From: CAZPRY01 sp964589175
GTDB taxonomy: Bacteria; Fidelibacterota; UBA2242
Length of the DNA: 64,000 bases
Assembly: GCA_964589175.1 (NCBI GenBank)
Contig: CAZPRY010000016.1
Location: forward strand, 1-64,000
Direction of reading: 5' to 3'
Shown here: one piece after another, positions 27,565-34,576 of the stretch
Position numbering within the stretch: position 1 is the stretch's first letter
Layout of the letters: each line of letters begins with the position of its first letter
The notes under the pieces: generated by a model
Told to the model about the DNA's origin: nothing
The model's database searches: none
What the model saw: only the letters and a program-made list of their open reading frames with translations
Translations under genes and position numbers: made by a program

Positions 27565-27679
27565 AGATAACTCGGTGAGCTCTTCGATAAATTTGAGATT
27601 TTCGGATTTTCAGAAGGAATTTGAAAATTGAAGGATTATCGCTTTGTATCACCTTGTATCTCAGCCTTGTTCGTTAGGG
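27565..27679 (+). other. attC-like recombination site of cassette 1
   Basis: The left core AGATAAC and inner box GGTGAG pair with inner box CTCAGCC and right core GTTAGGG about 100 nt away, the usual layout of attC arms. The exact cut point would be G27673|T27674. The cassette's own 5' end (GTTATGC at 26681) matches the left core only at the ATAAC end, so this site is less certain than its right neighbour. Confidence 0.45.
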
Positions 27680-27695
27680 CACAAGAGGAATAATA

Positions 27696-28376
27696 ATGAG
27701 TAGTGGATTTCCGCAAAACCAAATTCTTGATTGTAACTACTGTGGAAACCGCACACCACACGTTCTTCGTTTCGAATATGAGCACTCGATGTTCTTTGAT
27801 GAGTTTGATAACAATGAAAAACTATATGAACCATTCACATGGCTTTGTTATTCTTGTGGAACCTGTGGTGGATTAAATATCTTCGGGGCATTCCAATTTG
27901 AGTTTCCAATTGATTCACTTGAACATGCACGGTTGTATCCTAGAGGTGCTGATATCCTACCTCCATCACACACTCTTTCTCCAAATCAACCAGTTCCATT
28001 AAAGATTATTACTCTATATGAAGAGGTCTGGCCACTTCGTCATCGTGCTCCTGCTGCTTTTATTGGTCAAGTGAGAAGATTGTTGGAATTTGTTTGTGCC
28101 GACAAAGAAGCATCTGGAAAAGATCTATATTCTAAGTTGCAGGATCTCAGTGCTAAAGGTGTCCTTCCCGGTTATTTCACTCAAATATCCGACCTACTTC
28201 GCAAGGTTGGGAACATAGGTGTTCACGCTGTTGATGAAAACCTATCTGTATGGGATGCTGAACTCATTGATGACTTTTTTCGCTCTATTATCGATTATGT
28301 TTATATTGCTCCTGCAAGAATTAAACGCATGGAAAATCGTATGCAAAAACACGATAAAAAAATTGAAAAGCCCTAA
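27696..28376 (+). CDS. DUF4145-type zinc-ribbon protein in a gene cassette
   Basis: A 226-residue protein with an N-terminal zinc ribbon (CNYCGN near residue 12 and CYSCGTCGG near 52) and a helical C-terminal domain with the DUF4145 pattern: RRLLEFVCADKEASGKDLYSK, then DLLRKVGNIGVHAVDENL (about 125-180). DUF4145 proteins often occur next to or fused with restriction and other defence genes; the biochemical role is unknown. The start ATG lies 23 nt after the core GTTAGGGC, and the stop codon TAA lies inside the matching inverse core GCCCTAAC, a hallmark of tightly packed integron cassettes. It is AT-rich. Confidence 0.75.
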   Translation: MSSGFPQNQILDCNYCGNRTPHVLRFEYEHSMFFDEFDNNEKLYEPFTWLCYSCGTCGGLNIFGAFQFEFPIDSLEHARLYPRGADILPPSHTLSPNQPVPLKIITLYEEVWPLRHRAPAAFIGQVRRLLEFVCADKEASGKDLYSKLQDLSAKGVLPGYFTQISDLLRKVGNIGVHAVDENLSVWDAELIDDFFRSIIDYVYIAPARIKRMENRMQKHDKKIEKP

Positions 28377-28427
28377 CCATCGGTTCCAGCAGACGCGCTA
28401 CGCGCGCCACTGACCGGTTCGTTATAA
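28370..28427 (+). other. attC site of cassette 2 (58 nt)
   Basis: The inverse core GCCCTAAC (28370-28377) is the exact complement of the cassette's own 5' core GTTAGGGC (27673-27680). Between it and the right core GTTATAA (28421-28427), arms CGGT-tc-CAG and CTGACCG pair with two extrahelical bases, around the GC-rich tip CGCGC-TA-CGCGCG. Length, core complementarity and bulged arms match the classic 59-base element. Confidence 0.75.
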
Positions 28428-28452
28428 TCTATATTTTTAATAGGAGTCTATA

Positions 28453-28938
28453 ATGGAAAATTCTATTAATCTAGCTAATGATAATGATGAGAAGGCGAAA
28501 TTTGGTTATCAGATGGCCGTAAACATGGTTGGAATATTAGGCCAAGAAATTTATAGTAGGTTTAATGCAATGCTTACTGCAAACAGTATCATAATTGCAG
28601 CATATGTATTAATTTTTTCTGAAAATAACAACATGCCAGATTTTCTTAAAATCTTCTTACCAATTTTTGGAATTGTTCTTTGCTTTTTATGGTTTGTATT
28701 TATTCACCATGGAATTTTTCGGCAAAGGCAATATCGAAATGAAGCTGAAAGATTAGAGGAAGTATATTTTAAATCCTCATTCATTTTGCTTCGTATTGAT
28801 TATTCTGAAGATCCGTGTCTTCTAAAGTGTTTTAGATTCAAATTTACTTCTATATTTGTGGTATTTATTTTTATTGTTTTGCATTTGGCCATTCTGTTAT
28901 ATCTATGTCACAAAATCGTCTTTCTTACCATTTGTTGA
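28453..28938 (+). CDS. Cassette-borne multi-span membrane protein
   Basis: A 161-residue protein with AGGAG upstream of the ATG. Hydrophobic segments at about 42-58, 66-88 and 132-158 suggest three membrane helices around a charged central loop with an amphipathic helix (RQRQYRNEAERLEEVYF, about 91-107). The N-terminal half follows a pattern common in small bacterial membrane proteins of unknown role (E-x-x-x-R-x-N-x-M-x-x-x-N-S). It is AT-rich and lies between two attC-like sites as the third cassette. Overall architecture recalls SLATT-like effectors, but that is not supported by motif evidence. Confidence 0.6.
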   Translation: MENSINLANDNDEKAKFGYQMAVNMVGILGQEIYSRFNAMLTANSIIIAAYVLIFSENNNMPDFLKIFLPIFGIVLCFLWFVFIHHGIFRQRQYRNEAERLEEVYFKSSFILLRIDYSEDPCLLKCFRFKFTSIFVVFIFIVLHLAILLYLCHKIVFLTIC

Positions 28939-28946
28939 ATAATGGC

Positions 28947-29006
28947 TTATAACGAATCTGCTTTGCACCTATTCGCGTAGAGTCAGTGTACAAGCTGTAG
29001 TTGAAC
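28947..29006 (+). other. attC-like site of cassette 3 (60 nt)
   Basis: The inverse core TTATAAC (28947-28953) is the exact complement of the cassette's own 5' core GTTATAA (28421-28427). The right core GTTGAAC (29000-29006) fits GTTRRRY. The inner arms GCTT-TGCAC and GTGTACAAGC pair with a bulge. This is the last attC-like site seen; no further cassette boundary could be supported. Confidence 0.68.
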
Positions 29007-29110
29007 GAAGCCCCATATCTGGAAATTGCTGACAGCCTAAAACAAGTTCCGAAGGAATCCTCCATAGGAGTCTCAAACGGGAGCCCTTCGAACCTTCGTA
29101 ACCTACGGGA

Positions 29111-29153
29111 CCATTCTACTATTTCCGTCTGATGCCAGACCTCTGATCGGCAG
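29111..29153. repeat. Left flanking repeat of toxin-antitoxin module 1
   Basis: CCATTCTACTATTTCCGTCT followed by GATGCCAGACCTCTGATCGG. A copy in the same orientation with a handful of changes lies at 30086-30128, before the second module. Confidence 0.65.
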
Positions 29154-29342
29154 TGTCCGAGATATTGGATCCGCGGGCGTACATTATCGGCTACGTTCAA
29201 AACACCGGCGCCGTGTGACATAGAGGCCTACAACTCCGGGCTTTTGAAGAATTTGTGAATTTGCTTTTCGTTTTTCATAGAATGTAATCCTTGCGCGGTT
29301 CACGCCTTGTCCGTCAGCAGTATAAAAGAATCTATTGTGACG

Positions 29343-29357
29343 GACCATAATATGGTC
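29343..29357 (+). promoter_or_regulatory. Operator-like palindrome before the Phd-type antitoxin
   Basis: GACCATA-A-TATGGTC is a perfect 7-bp palindrome around one base, 32 nt before the antitoxin start and overlapping an AT-rich promoter region. Phd/YefM antitoxins repress their own operon through such palindromes; binding here is inferred. Confidence 0.55.
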
Positions 29358-29389
29358 TATATTTAGTCGGGTACTATGGAGATTGAAAA

Positions 29390-29674
29390 ATGAAAGCAAG
29401 TGAAGCCGTCAAACCTATCAGTTATCTGAAAGCCCACGCCTCGGAAATAATCAGAGATATTATCGATACGCATAAAACACTCGTGATTACTCAGAACGGC
29501 GAGGCAAAAGCAATCCTCCAGGATATAAAAAAATATGAACAGACCCAGGATAGCCTGGCGCTATTAAAAATACTTGCCCTGAGTAATAAAAGTCTGAAAG
29601 ATAAAGACTATAAATCCGCGGTGGAATCATTCACTTCTATTCGCGATCGAATCAATAAAAGCAATATCCGGTGA
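29390..29674 (+). CDS. Antitoxin, Phd/YefM family
   Basis: A 94-residue protein with the Phd/YefM N-terminal DNA-binding fold: KPISYLKAHASEIIRDIIDTHKTLVITQNGEAKAILQD (residues 8-45), followed by the flexible C-terminal toxin-neutralising part. GGAG lies 8 nt before the ATG. Its stop overlaps the toxin GTG start by 4 nt, so translation is coupled. It should repress the operon with the toxin as co-repressor. Confidence 0.88.
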   Translation: MKASEAVKPISYLKAHASEIIRDIIDTHKTLVITQNGEAKAILQDIKKYEQTQDSLALLKILALSNKSLKDKDYKSAVESFTSIRDRINKSNIR

Positions 29675-29994
29675 GTTACACTGTTTATATTATATCCGAT
29701 GCTGAAGAGGATATATTCCGTATCCATAGATATGCTGCGATTAACGATTCTGTTCAAAAAGCGGATATTTTACTCAAAAATATAGAAGAAAAAATATCCA
29801 ATTTATCCGGGATGGCGAATCGCGGCCATACACCGCCGGAATTGGAACAGATTGGGATTTACGAATATCGAGAGATACATTTTAAGCCCTATAGAATAAT
29901 CTATCAAATAATCGAGTCTGATGTTTTCATTCACTGTGTTTTGGATGGACGCCGAGATTTAGAGGATTTACTTCAGGAAAGGCTTTTGCGTTAA
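29671..29994 (+). CDS. Toxin, ParE/RelE family
   Basis: A 107-residue protein starting at GTG inside the antitoxin stop (GTGA overlap). It has the ParE/RelE pattern: SDAEEDIFRIHRYA helix near the start, central helical hairpin ending SNLSGMANRGH, then strands YREIHFKPYRIIYQI and VFIHCVLDGRRDLEDLL. ParE relatives poison gyrase and RelE relatives cut ribosome-bound mRNA; the RRDLEDLL ending resembles ParE/plasmid-addiction forms, but the target cannot be decided from sequence. Confidence 0.85.
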   Translation: MSYTVYIISDAEEDIFRIHRYAAINDSVQKADILLKNIEEKISNLSGMANRGHTPPELEQIGIYEYREIHFKPYRIIYQIIESDVFIHCVLDGRRDLEDLLQERLLR

Positions 29995-30010
29995 TTCAAA
30001 GGCTGACCAT

Positions 30011-30037
30011 CCGCTGCTTTCAGATTAAAAACAACAA
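30011..30037. repeat. Right flanking repeat of toxin-antitoxin module 1
   Basis: CCGCTGCTTTCAGATTAAAA plus ACAACAA, found again with few changes at 30721-30747 after the second module. Confidence 0.6.
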
Positions 30038-30085
30038 ATATTTGCCTTAAGCAGAGATTAACTTGATTGCATAAAGTCTTGAATT

Positions 30086-30128
30086 CCATCCTACTCTTTC
30101 CGTCTGATGCCGGATCTCCAATCGGCGG
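30086..30128. repeat. Left flanking repeat of toxin-antitoxin module 2
   Basis: Second copy of the sequence at 29111, same orientation: CCATCCTACTCTTTCCGTCT then GATGCCGGATCTCCAATCGG. Confidence 0.65.
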
Positions 30129-30155
30129 AGAACAGGTATAACCTAACTTGATCGG

Positions 30156-30185
30156 TTGACAATCGTGTGTATAATACTGTATATT
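30156..30185 (+). promoter_or_regulatory. Sigma-70-type promoter of the second toxin-antitoxin module
   Basis: TTGACA (30156-30161), 18-nt spacer, TATATT (30180-30185), 24 nt before the antitoxin ATG. ATAATA...TATTAT over 30171-30187 forms an imperfect palindrome across the -10 region, a likely site for autorepression by the ribbon-helix-helix antitoxin. Confidence 0.6.
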
Positions 30186-30209
30186 ATGATGTGACATTTG
30201 GAGATAAAA

Positions 30210-30440
30210 ATGATTGAAAAACATACCCGAATTAACATTACTTTACCTGAAACGCTGGAAGAAGAACTTAGCGCGGTATCCCGGGAATTAAACCAAAAAA
30301 AAAGCCACATTATTGCCCGGGCACTCAATTTATATTTCGATGAACTGGATACTCTAATCGCGGATAATCGTTATAAGAAATATAAAGAAGGTAAATCAAA
30401 AACCTATACCCTATCTGATCTGGAAAAGGTAATCGGGTAG
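30210..30440 (+). CDS. Antitoxin, ribbon-helix-helix (CopG/RelB-like)
   Basis: A 76-residue protein. The ATG at 30210 is chosen because GGAG lies 6 nt upstream; the frame also opens at a TTG four codons earlier. The N-terminus TRINITLPETLEEELSAVSRELNQKKSHIIARAL (about 5-39) is a ribbon-helix-helix DNA-binding domain. The C-terminal tail (YKKYKEGKSKTYTLSDLEKV) would wrap the toxin. It should dimerise and repress its own promoter. Confidence 0.85.
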   Translation: MIEKHTRINITLPETLEEELSAVSRELNQKKSHIIARALNLYFDELDTLIADNRYKKYKEGKSKTYTLSDLEKVIG

Positions 30441-30444
30441 TATT

Positions 30445-30705
30445 TTGTATTCCGTTGAGTTTCTCAAAGAGGCCGTCGAAGAATTAAGTCATATAGATCC
30501 AATCTGGCAAAAACGTATTCTGAATAAGATCAGGATTCTGGCTGCCGATCCCAAAAATCTTGCGAATAATATCAAGAAGCTCACAGGTAAATACCATGAA
30601 TATTACCGATTACGAGTTGGTGATTACCGGGTGATTTATAGCCTGGAAAATGAACGACTGGTTATATTAATTATCCGCATCGGACAAAGAAAAGCAATAT
30701 ATTAA
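30445..30705 (+). CDS. Toxin, RelE/ParE family
   Basis: An 86-residue protein from a TTG start 4 nt after the antitoxin stop, without a strong ribosome site, consistent with translational coupling. Pattern: YSVEFLKEAVEELSHID, a helix to RILAADP, then GKYHEYYRLRVGDYRVIYSL and VILIIRIGQRKAIY, the classic RelE core (Y-RLRVGDYRVIY and IIRIGHR-like). Probably a ribosome-dependent mRNA endonuclease. It is not closely similar to the toxin upstream, so the two modules belong to different subfamilies. Confidence 0.88.
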   Translation: MYSVEFLKEAVEELSHIDPIWQKRILNKIRILAADPKNLANNIKKLTGKYHEYYRLRVGDYRVIYSLENERLVILIIRIGQRKAIY

Positions 30706-30720
30706 AGACCTATTGTTTCC

Positions 30721-30747
30721 CCGCACTTTCAGATTAAGAACGGCAAT
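30721..30747. repeat. Right flanking repeat of toxin-antitoxin module 2
   Basis: CCGCACTTTCAGATTAAGAA plus CGGCAA, the partner of the copy at 30011, starting 15 nt after the toxin stop. Confidence 0.6.
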
Positions 30748-30819
30748 CAATGTGAAACTCCACGGCTTTCAAGCCGTTGCTTTCTGTGAAGGCTGAGAAA
30801 CGATTGAATACTCGAATTC

Positions 30820-30914
30820 GTCCGTTGGCGGACACCGGCTGTATCGCAATCGGATAGCCGCGTCCCGGATCGCGGAGATCGCCCGGCGGGATCGCGTTTG
30901 GCACCCGACTTGCC
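30820..30914 (+). promoter_or_regulatory. Sigma-54 promoter with upstream activator-like inverted repeat (copy C)
   Basis: Inverted repeat GTCCG-TTGG-CGGAC at 30820-30833, then GGCTGTATCGCA, then TGGCAC-CCGAC-TTGC at 30899-30913, ending 74 nt before the permease start. The inverted-repeat-to-promoter spacing is 79 nt, identical to the copy at 387, and much of the text between is alignable. The -24 GG and -12 GC are intact, so this is probably an active sigma-54 promoter driven by the same activator as the first permease operon. Confidence 0.72.
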
Positions 30915-30987
30915 TTATAGACAGTATTGGAGGATGATTGGTTTTTAAAAAAAGTATGCCGAAATTTTCAATCATGACGGAGTGTCT

Positions 30988-33450
30988 ATGATCGGCCACT
31001 ATCTTAAAAGCGCAATCCGCAACCTCAGGAAACATACCTTCTTCTCTTTCATCAATATCGTCAGCCTGGCGATCGGAATCGCGGCTTTCATCCTGATCCT
31101 CCTGTATGTCCGGTTCGAACACAGCTACGACCGCTTCCACACGAAAGCCGACCGCATCTGCCGCGTCACCCGGAAGTATGACAATCCCAACGGCTACCAG
31201 CGCCATTTTGCGCGCACCCCCGAGACCTGGATCAACGAGTTGCCGGCCGAATTTCCGGAGATCGAAACGCTGATCCGTTTTCAACATACGGAAGACGCCG
31301 GAATCCGCATCGGCGATCATATTCTGCGCGACGATCACTGGTTCACCACCGATCCCGAAGTTTTCGATGTCTTCGATTTTCAGCTCACGGAAGGCGACGC
31401 CTCCACGGCACTGCGGGAACCGCGTTCCGTGGTTCTCAGCGCAAGCATGGCTCGTAAATACTTCGGAGAACAAAATCCGATTGGCGAGGAGCTTCAGTTG
31501 ATCGGCTGGGGGCCCAACCAGGATACCGGCTATAAAATAACCGGAATCATGAAGGATACACCGTCGAATTCTCATTTTCAGGTTCATTTCCTGTGCTCCT
31601 GGCGCACGCCGCAGGAAAGGCAGGGGTGGGCCTATGTTTACATCCTGCTGAAACCCGGCTTTGATCTTCCGGCCCTGGAGTCCAAACTTCCCGCTTTCAT
31701 CGAAAAGCACGGCGGCGAAGAAAGCCGGCGCTATAGCAGCATGCCGCTTCAAAAATTAACGGATATTCACCTGCATTCGAATATCGATCGCGAACTGGAA
31801 GTCAACGGCGATATCCGCACTGTGCGCCTGTTTTCCCTGATCAGTTTTTTCATCCTTCTGATCGCGGCTTTTAATTTTATGAATTTATCAACCGCCCGAT
31901 CGTTGAACCGGGCTCGCGAAATCGGCGTTCGCAAGGTGCTGGGTTCCAGCCGCAGGCAGTTGATTCGCTATTTTCTGAGCGAATCATTGCTTTACGTTCT
32001 GGTTGCGCTGGTCTTGAGTCTTACTCTCCTCGAATTTATTCTGCCCTGGTTCGGCTCGATGCTCGGCATTCAGATGAGTTTGAATTTCTTTCGGGATTGG
32101 AATTTCCTGCTGCTTTGCCTCTGCGGTTCGATACTGCTGGGTATCTTCGCCGGTCTCTATCCGGCGCTCTATCTTTCCTCTTTTCGACCCGCGCAGGTGC
32201 TCGGCGGAAAATCGTTTAAAGTCTCGTCGGCCGGGAAATCCGGATCGGTTCTCGCGCGCCGGCTGCTGGTGATCCTGCAGTTCAGCATCTCCACCGGGCT
32301 CATCATCTGCACACTCATCAACTACCGGCAATTTCGCTTCCTGCAACATAAACATCTCGGCTTCAATACGGAACAAATCGTCGCGCTCCGTAATATCAGG
32401 CCCAATTTAAAGATCAAATACGGCGCCTTCCGAAATGCCGTTCTTGAAAAATCAGAGATTATCGATTTCACGGGAGTTATGGATGAACCCTCCAAACCGG
32501 TTCTGGATGCCGGTTCGACAGTGGTCGAGGGCAGCAGCGACACTGAGAACGGCACAATCGTGTATATCCTCCCCTGCGATGAAAATTTTATCGATTTCAT
32601 GAACATTTCGCAAGTCGCCGGGCATGACTTTTTCCCACGGAATTTAAGCGATCCCGAAAGGATGTATTTCCCAAACCTGGATGAAACCGTGGCTGCGATT
32701 AATCAGACCGAGCGTGAGTATATTCTGAATGAACGGGCCCTCAGCGTTCTGGGCTTCAATTCTGCTGAGGAAGCTCTCGGCCGGCAAATTGAATGGGGAA
32801 ACGCTCTCTTTCATCTGCAGAGAGGACCGATCGTCGGCGTCGTTCAGGATTTCCACTACTCCAGCCTGCACGATGAAATCAAGCCCATGCTGCTGATCCA
32901 TGAACCGTTTTTCATTTTCACCTACCTGATCAAGATTCGCGGCAGTGATGCCCGACTGGCGCTGCGACAGATTGAGGAAGCCTGGAAGGAAGTTTATCCC
33001 GATCAGCCGTTCGAGTACTTTTTTCTCGATGATATGTTTGAGCAGCTTTATCGCGCCGAGGAGCTGCAGGGGAAAGTTATGCTCTTATTTTCCGCACTGG
33101 CCATCTTCATCGCCTATCTCGGCCTGTTCGGGCTGACCGCGTTCAGCACTGAACAACGTAAAAAAGAAATCGGCATTCGCAAGGTCCTGGGCGCTTCAAT
33201 TCCCAATCTGGCGAAAATACTCACGAAAGAGATCTTCATCAGTGTCATTCTCTCCGTTCTCATCGCCTCGCCTCTGGCGTGGTTGATCATGGAACGCTGG
33301 CTGCAGAACTTCGCCTACCACACCGGCATCGCCTGGTGGATATTCCCGCTGGCCGGCTGTCTGGCCCTGGCAATTGCGGCCGTTACGACCGGCTTCCAGG
33401 TCTTCCGGGCTGCTTCATCCAATCCGGTCGAGAGTTTGAAGTACGAGTAA
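30988..33450 (+). CDS. ABC transporter permease, MacB-periplasmic/FtsX type
   Basis: An 820-residue permease. The ATG at 30988 is preferred to the GTG two codons upstream because CGGAG lies 5 nt before it. Same order as its paralogues: helix with FINIVSLAIGIAAFILILL (about 20-42), periplasmic domain, FtsX domain with IAAFNFMNLSTARSLNRA and REIGVRKVLGSSR, second periplasmic domain, C-terminal FtsX domain with AYLGLFGLTAFSTEQRK and KEIGIRKVLGAS, ending SNPVESLKYE. Closest in style to the permease at 20751. It stands alone behind its own sigma-54-type promoter. Confidence 0.88.
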   Translation: MIGHYLKSAIRNLRKHTFFSFINIVSLAIGIAAFILILLYVRFEHSYDRFHTKADRICRVTRKYDNPNGYQRHFARTPETWINELPAEFPEIETLIRFQHTEDAGIRIGDHILRDDHWFTTDPEVFDVFDFQLTEGDASTALREPRSVVLSASMARKYFGEQNPIGEELQLIGWGPNQDTGYKITGIMKDTPSNSHFQVHFLCSWRTPQERQGWAYVYILLKPGFDLPALESKLPAFIEKHGGEESRRYSSMPLQKLTDIHLHSNIDRELEVNGDIRTVRLFSLISFFILLIAAFNFMNLSTARSLNRAREIGVRKVLGSSRRQLIRYFLSESLLYVLVALVLSLTLLEFILPWFGSMLGIQMSLNFFRDWNFLLLCLCGSILLGIFAGLYPALYLSSFRPAQVLGGKSFKVSSAGKSGSVLARRLLVILQFSISTGLIICTLINYRQFRFLQHKHLGFNTEQIVALRNIRPNLKIKYGAFRNAVLEKSEIIDFTGVMDEPSKPVLDAGSTVVEGSSDTENGTIVYILPCDENFIDFMNISQVAGHDFFPRNLSDPERMYFPNLDETVAAINQTEREYILNERALSVLGFNSAEEALGRQIEWGNALFHLQRGPIVGVVQDFHYSSLHDEIKPMLLIHEPFFIFTYLIKIRGSDARLALRQIEEAWKEVYPDQPFEYFFLDDMFEQLYRAEELQGKVMLLFSALAIFIAYLGLFGLTAFSTEQRKKEIGIRKVLGASIPNLAKILTKEIFISVILSVLIASPLAWLIMERWLQNFAYHTGIAWWIFPLAGCLALAIAAVTTGFQVFRAASSNPVESLKYE

Positions 33451-33614
33451 AGCTCGTAAAATCCAGTAATAGATTACTATATCGCAATCCAGGCAATCCG
33501 CCTGAATAAAATTTGGAGCGCAGTCATATTATTGCCGATAAGAGATTTCTTTCGCGCCAACGTTCTTCCCTCAGGTCTTGCATTCGAACAGTCGATACTG
33601 TAAAATTGGGTGCA

Positions 33615-34409
33615 ATGAGAATTCGCCGTCGTATTCAGTTTATGAAACTTCTACCGTTATTCCTGGCGCTCGGCATCTCTCTTTCCCACACGACTTGCGC
33701 TCCGCCCCCGGCAGAACCTGAACCGGAGGCCGGAAAACCCGCCGCACCATCCGCCGGGCAACTGTATCAGCAGGCCGTAAATACCCAAAATCCTGAGGAA
33801 AAGATCGATCTGCTGAGCCGGGCAATCGAATCCAATCCCGCCTACGAAACCGCCTGGATGGAGCGTGGTAAAACCTATTCCGAACTGGGTGATTTCAAAT
33901 CCGCTGTTGCGGATTTCAGCACCGTTTTGGCAAAAAATCCCGAATCGGCGGAAGCACTTTTCGAGCGGGCCCACAGCTTTCAAAATATGTTGTTCTGGCA
34001 AAAAGCGCTGGCCGATTATTCAAGCGCGATCGAGATCGATCCGCGAGGCGGGCTTTACGCCGCCCGAGCCGACTGCTACCTCGCTCATAAAGAATACGCC
34101 AACGCAATTCCAGACTATACAAAGGCGATTGCAATGGATACTCAGAATGCCGAGTTATATACCAACCGCGGTGTCTGTTACCAAAAATTATCTGAATACG
34201 ATAAGGCCATTGCCGATTACCAAAGAGCCAGCCGGCTGAAGCCTGAAGAGCCATCGCTCTATTACAACCTCGGATCGATCTACTGGGAGCTGGGTGAGTG
34301 GAGCAAAGTTCTCGGGGCCTGGCAAAAATGCCTCGATATTGACCCGGATTACGGAAATATCAAAATGTATTTGCCGACCGTCAGGAAGCGAGCTATCGGC
34401 AAGCATTAA
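33615..34409 (+). CDS. Tetratricopeptide-repeat protein, exported
   Basis: A 264-residue protein from this ATG; another in-frame ATG nine codons later would also leave a full signal peptide. The basic start MRIRRRIQF is followed by a hydrophobic core and SHTTC, a poor but possible lipobox, then a Pro/Glu/Ala linker. From about residue 55 to the end run about six TPR units of 34 residues with W-x-x-x-A-x-x-D, A-x-x-x-R-A and NPA/DPR turns. Likely a periplasmic scaffold for protein interactions. Partner unknown. Confidence 0.75.
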   Translation: MRIRRRIQFMKLLPLFLALGISLSHTTCAPPPAEPEPEAGKPAAPSAGQLYQQAVNTQNPEEKIDLLSRAIESNPAYETAWMERGKTYSELGDFKSAVADFSTVLAKNPESAEALFERAHSFQNMLFWQKALADYSSAIEIDPRGGLYAARADCYLAHKEYANAIPDYTKAIAMDTQNAELYTNRGVCYQKLSEYDKAIADYQRASRLKPEEPSLYYNLGSIYWELGEWSKVLGAWQKCLDIDPDYGNIKMYLPTVRKRAIGKH

Positions 34410-34576
34410 AACTGTCCATTTTTGAAAATCTTCCTTTTTATTGGAGTATCATATCGGAATATCTTCATTATCCATTCACAATCACAATGTTTTTCCTTTT
34501 TATTTTTTTAAAATATAAAGATATTAATTTCCGATGCGAAGCCCTCGAAACGCTAAAATTTTCAAGGAGTGAAAGA

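Larger units (their letters stand above)
29007..29389. other. Gap between cassette array and first toxin-antitoxin module
   Basis: It holds the first copy of a 43-bp flanking repeat and the antitoxin promoter region. No gene is supported; the minus-strand frame across 28925-29221 overlaps the attC site and has no family features. Confidence 0.5.

Noticed and set aside
29007..29210. A fourth cassette starting at the core GTTGAAC
   Set aside because: The only candidate inverse core downstream reads GTTCAAAAC, which does not fit, and no gene lies between.
28925..29221. Minus-strand 98-residue gene next to the cassettes
   Set aside because: It overlaps the attC-like site and a dispersed repeat; codon pattern and product give no support.
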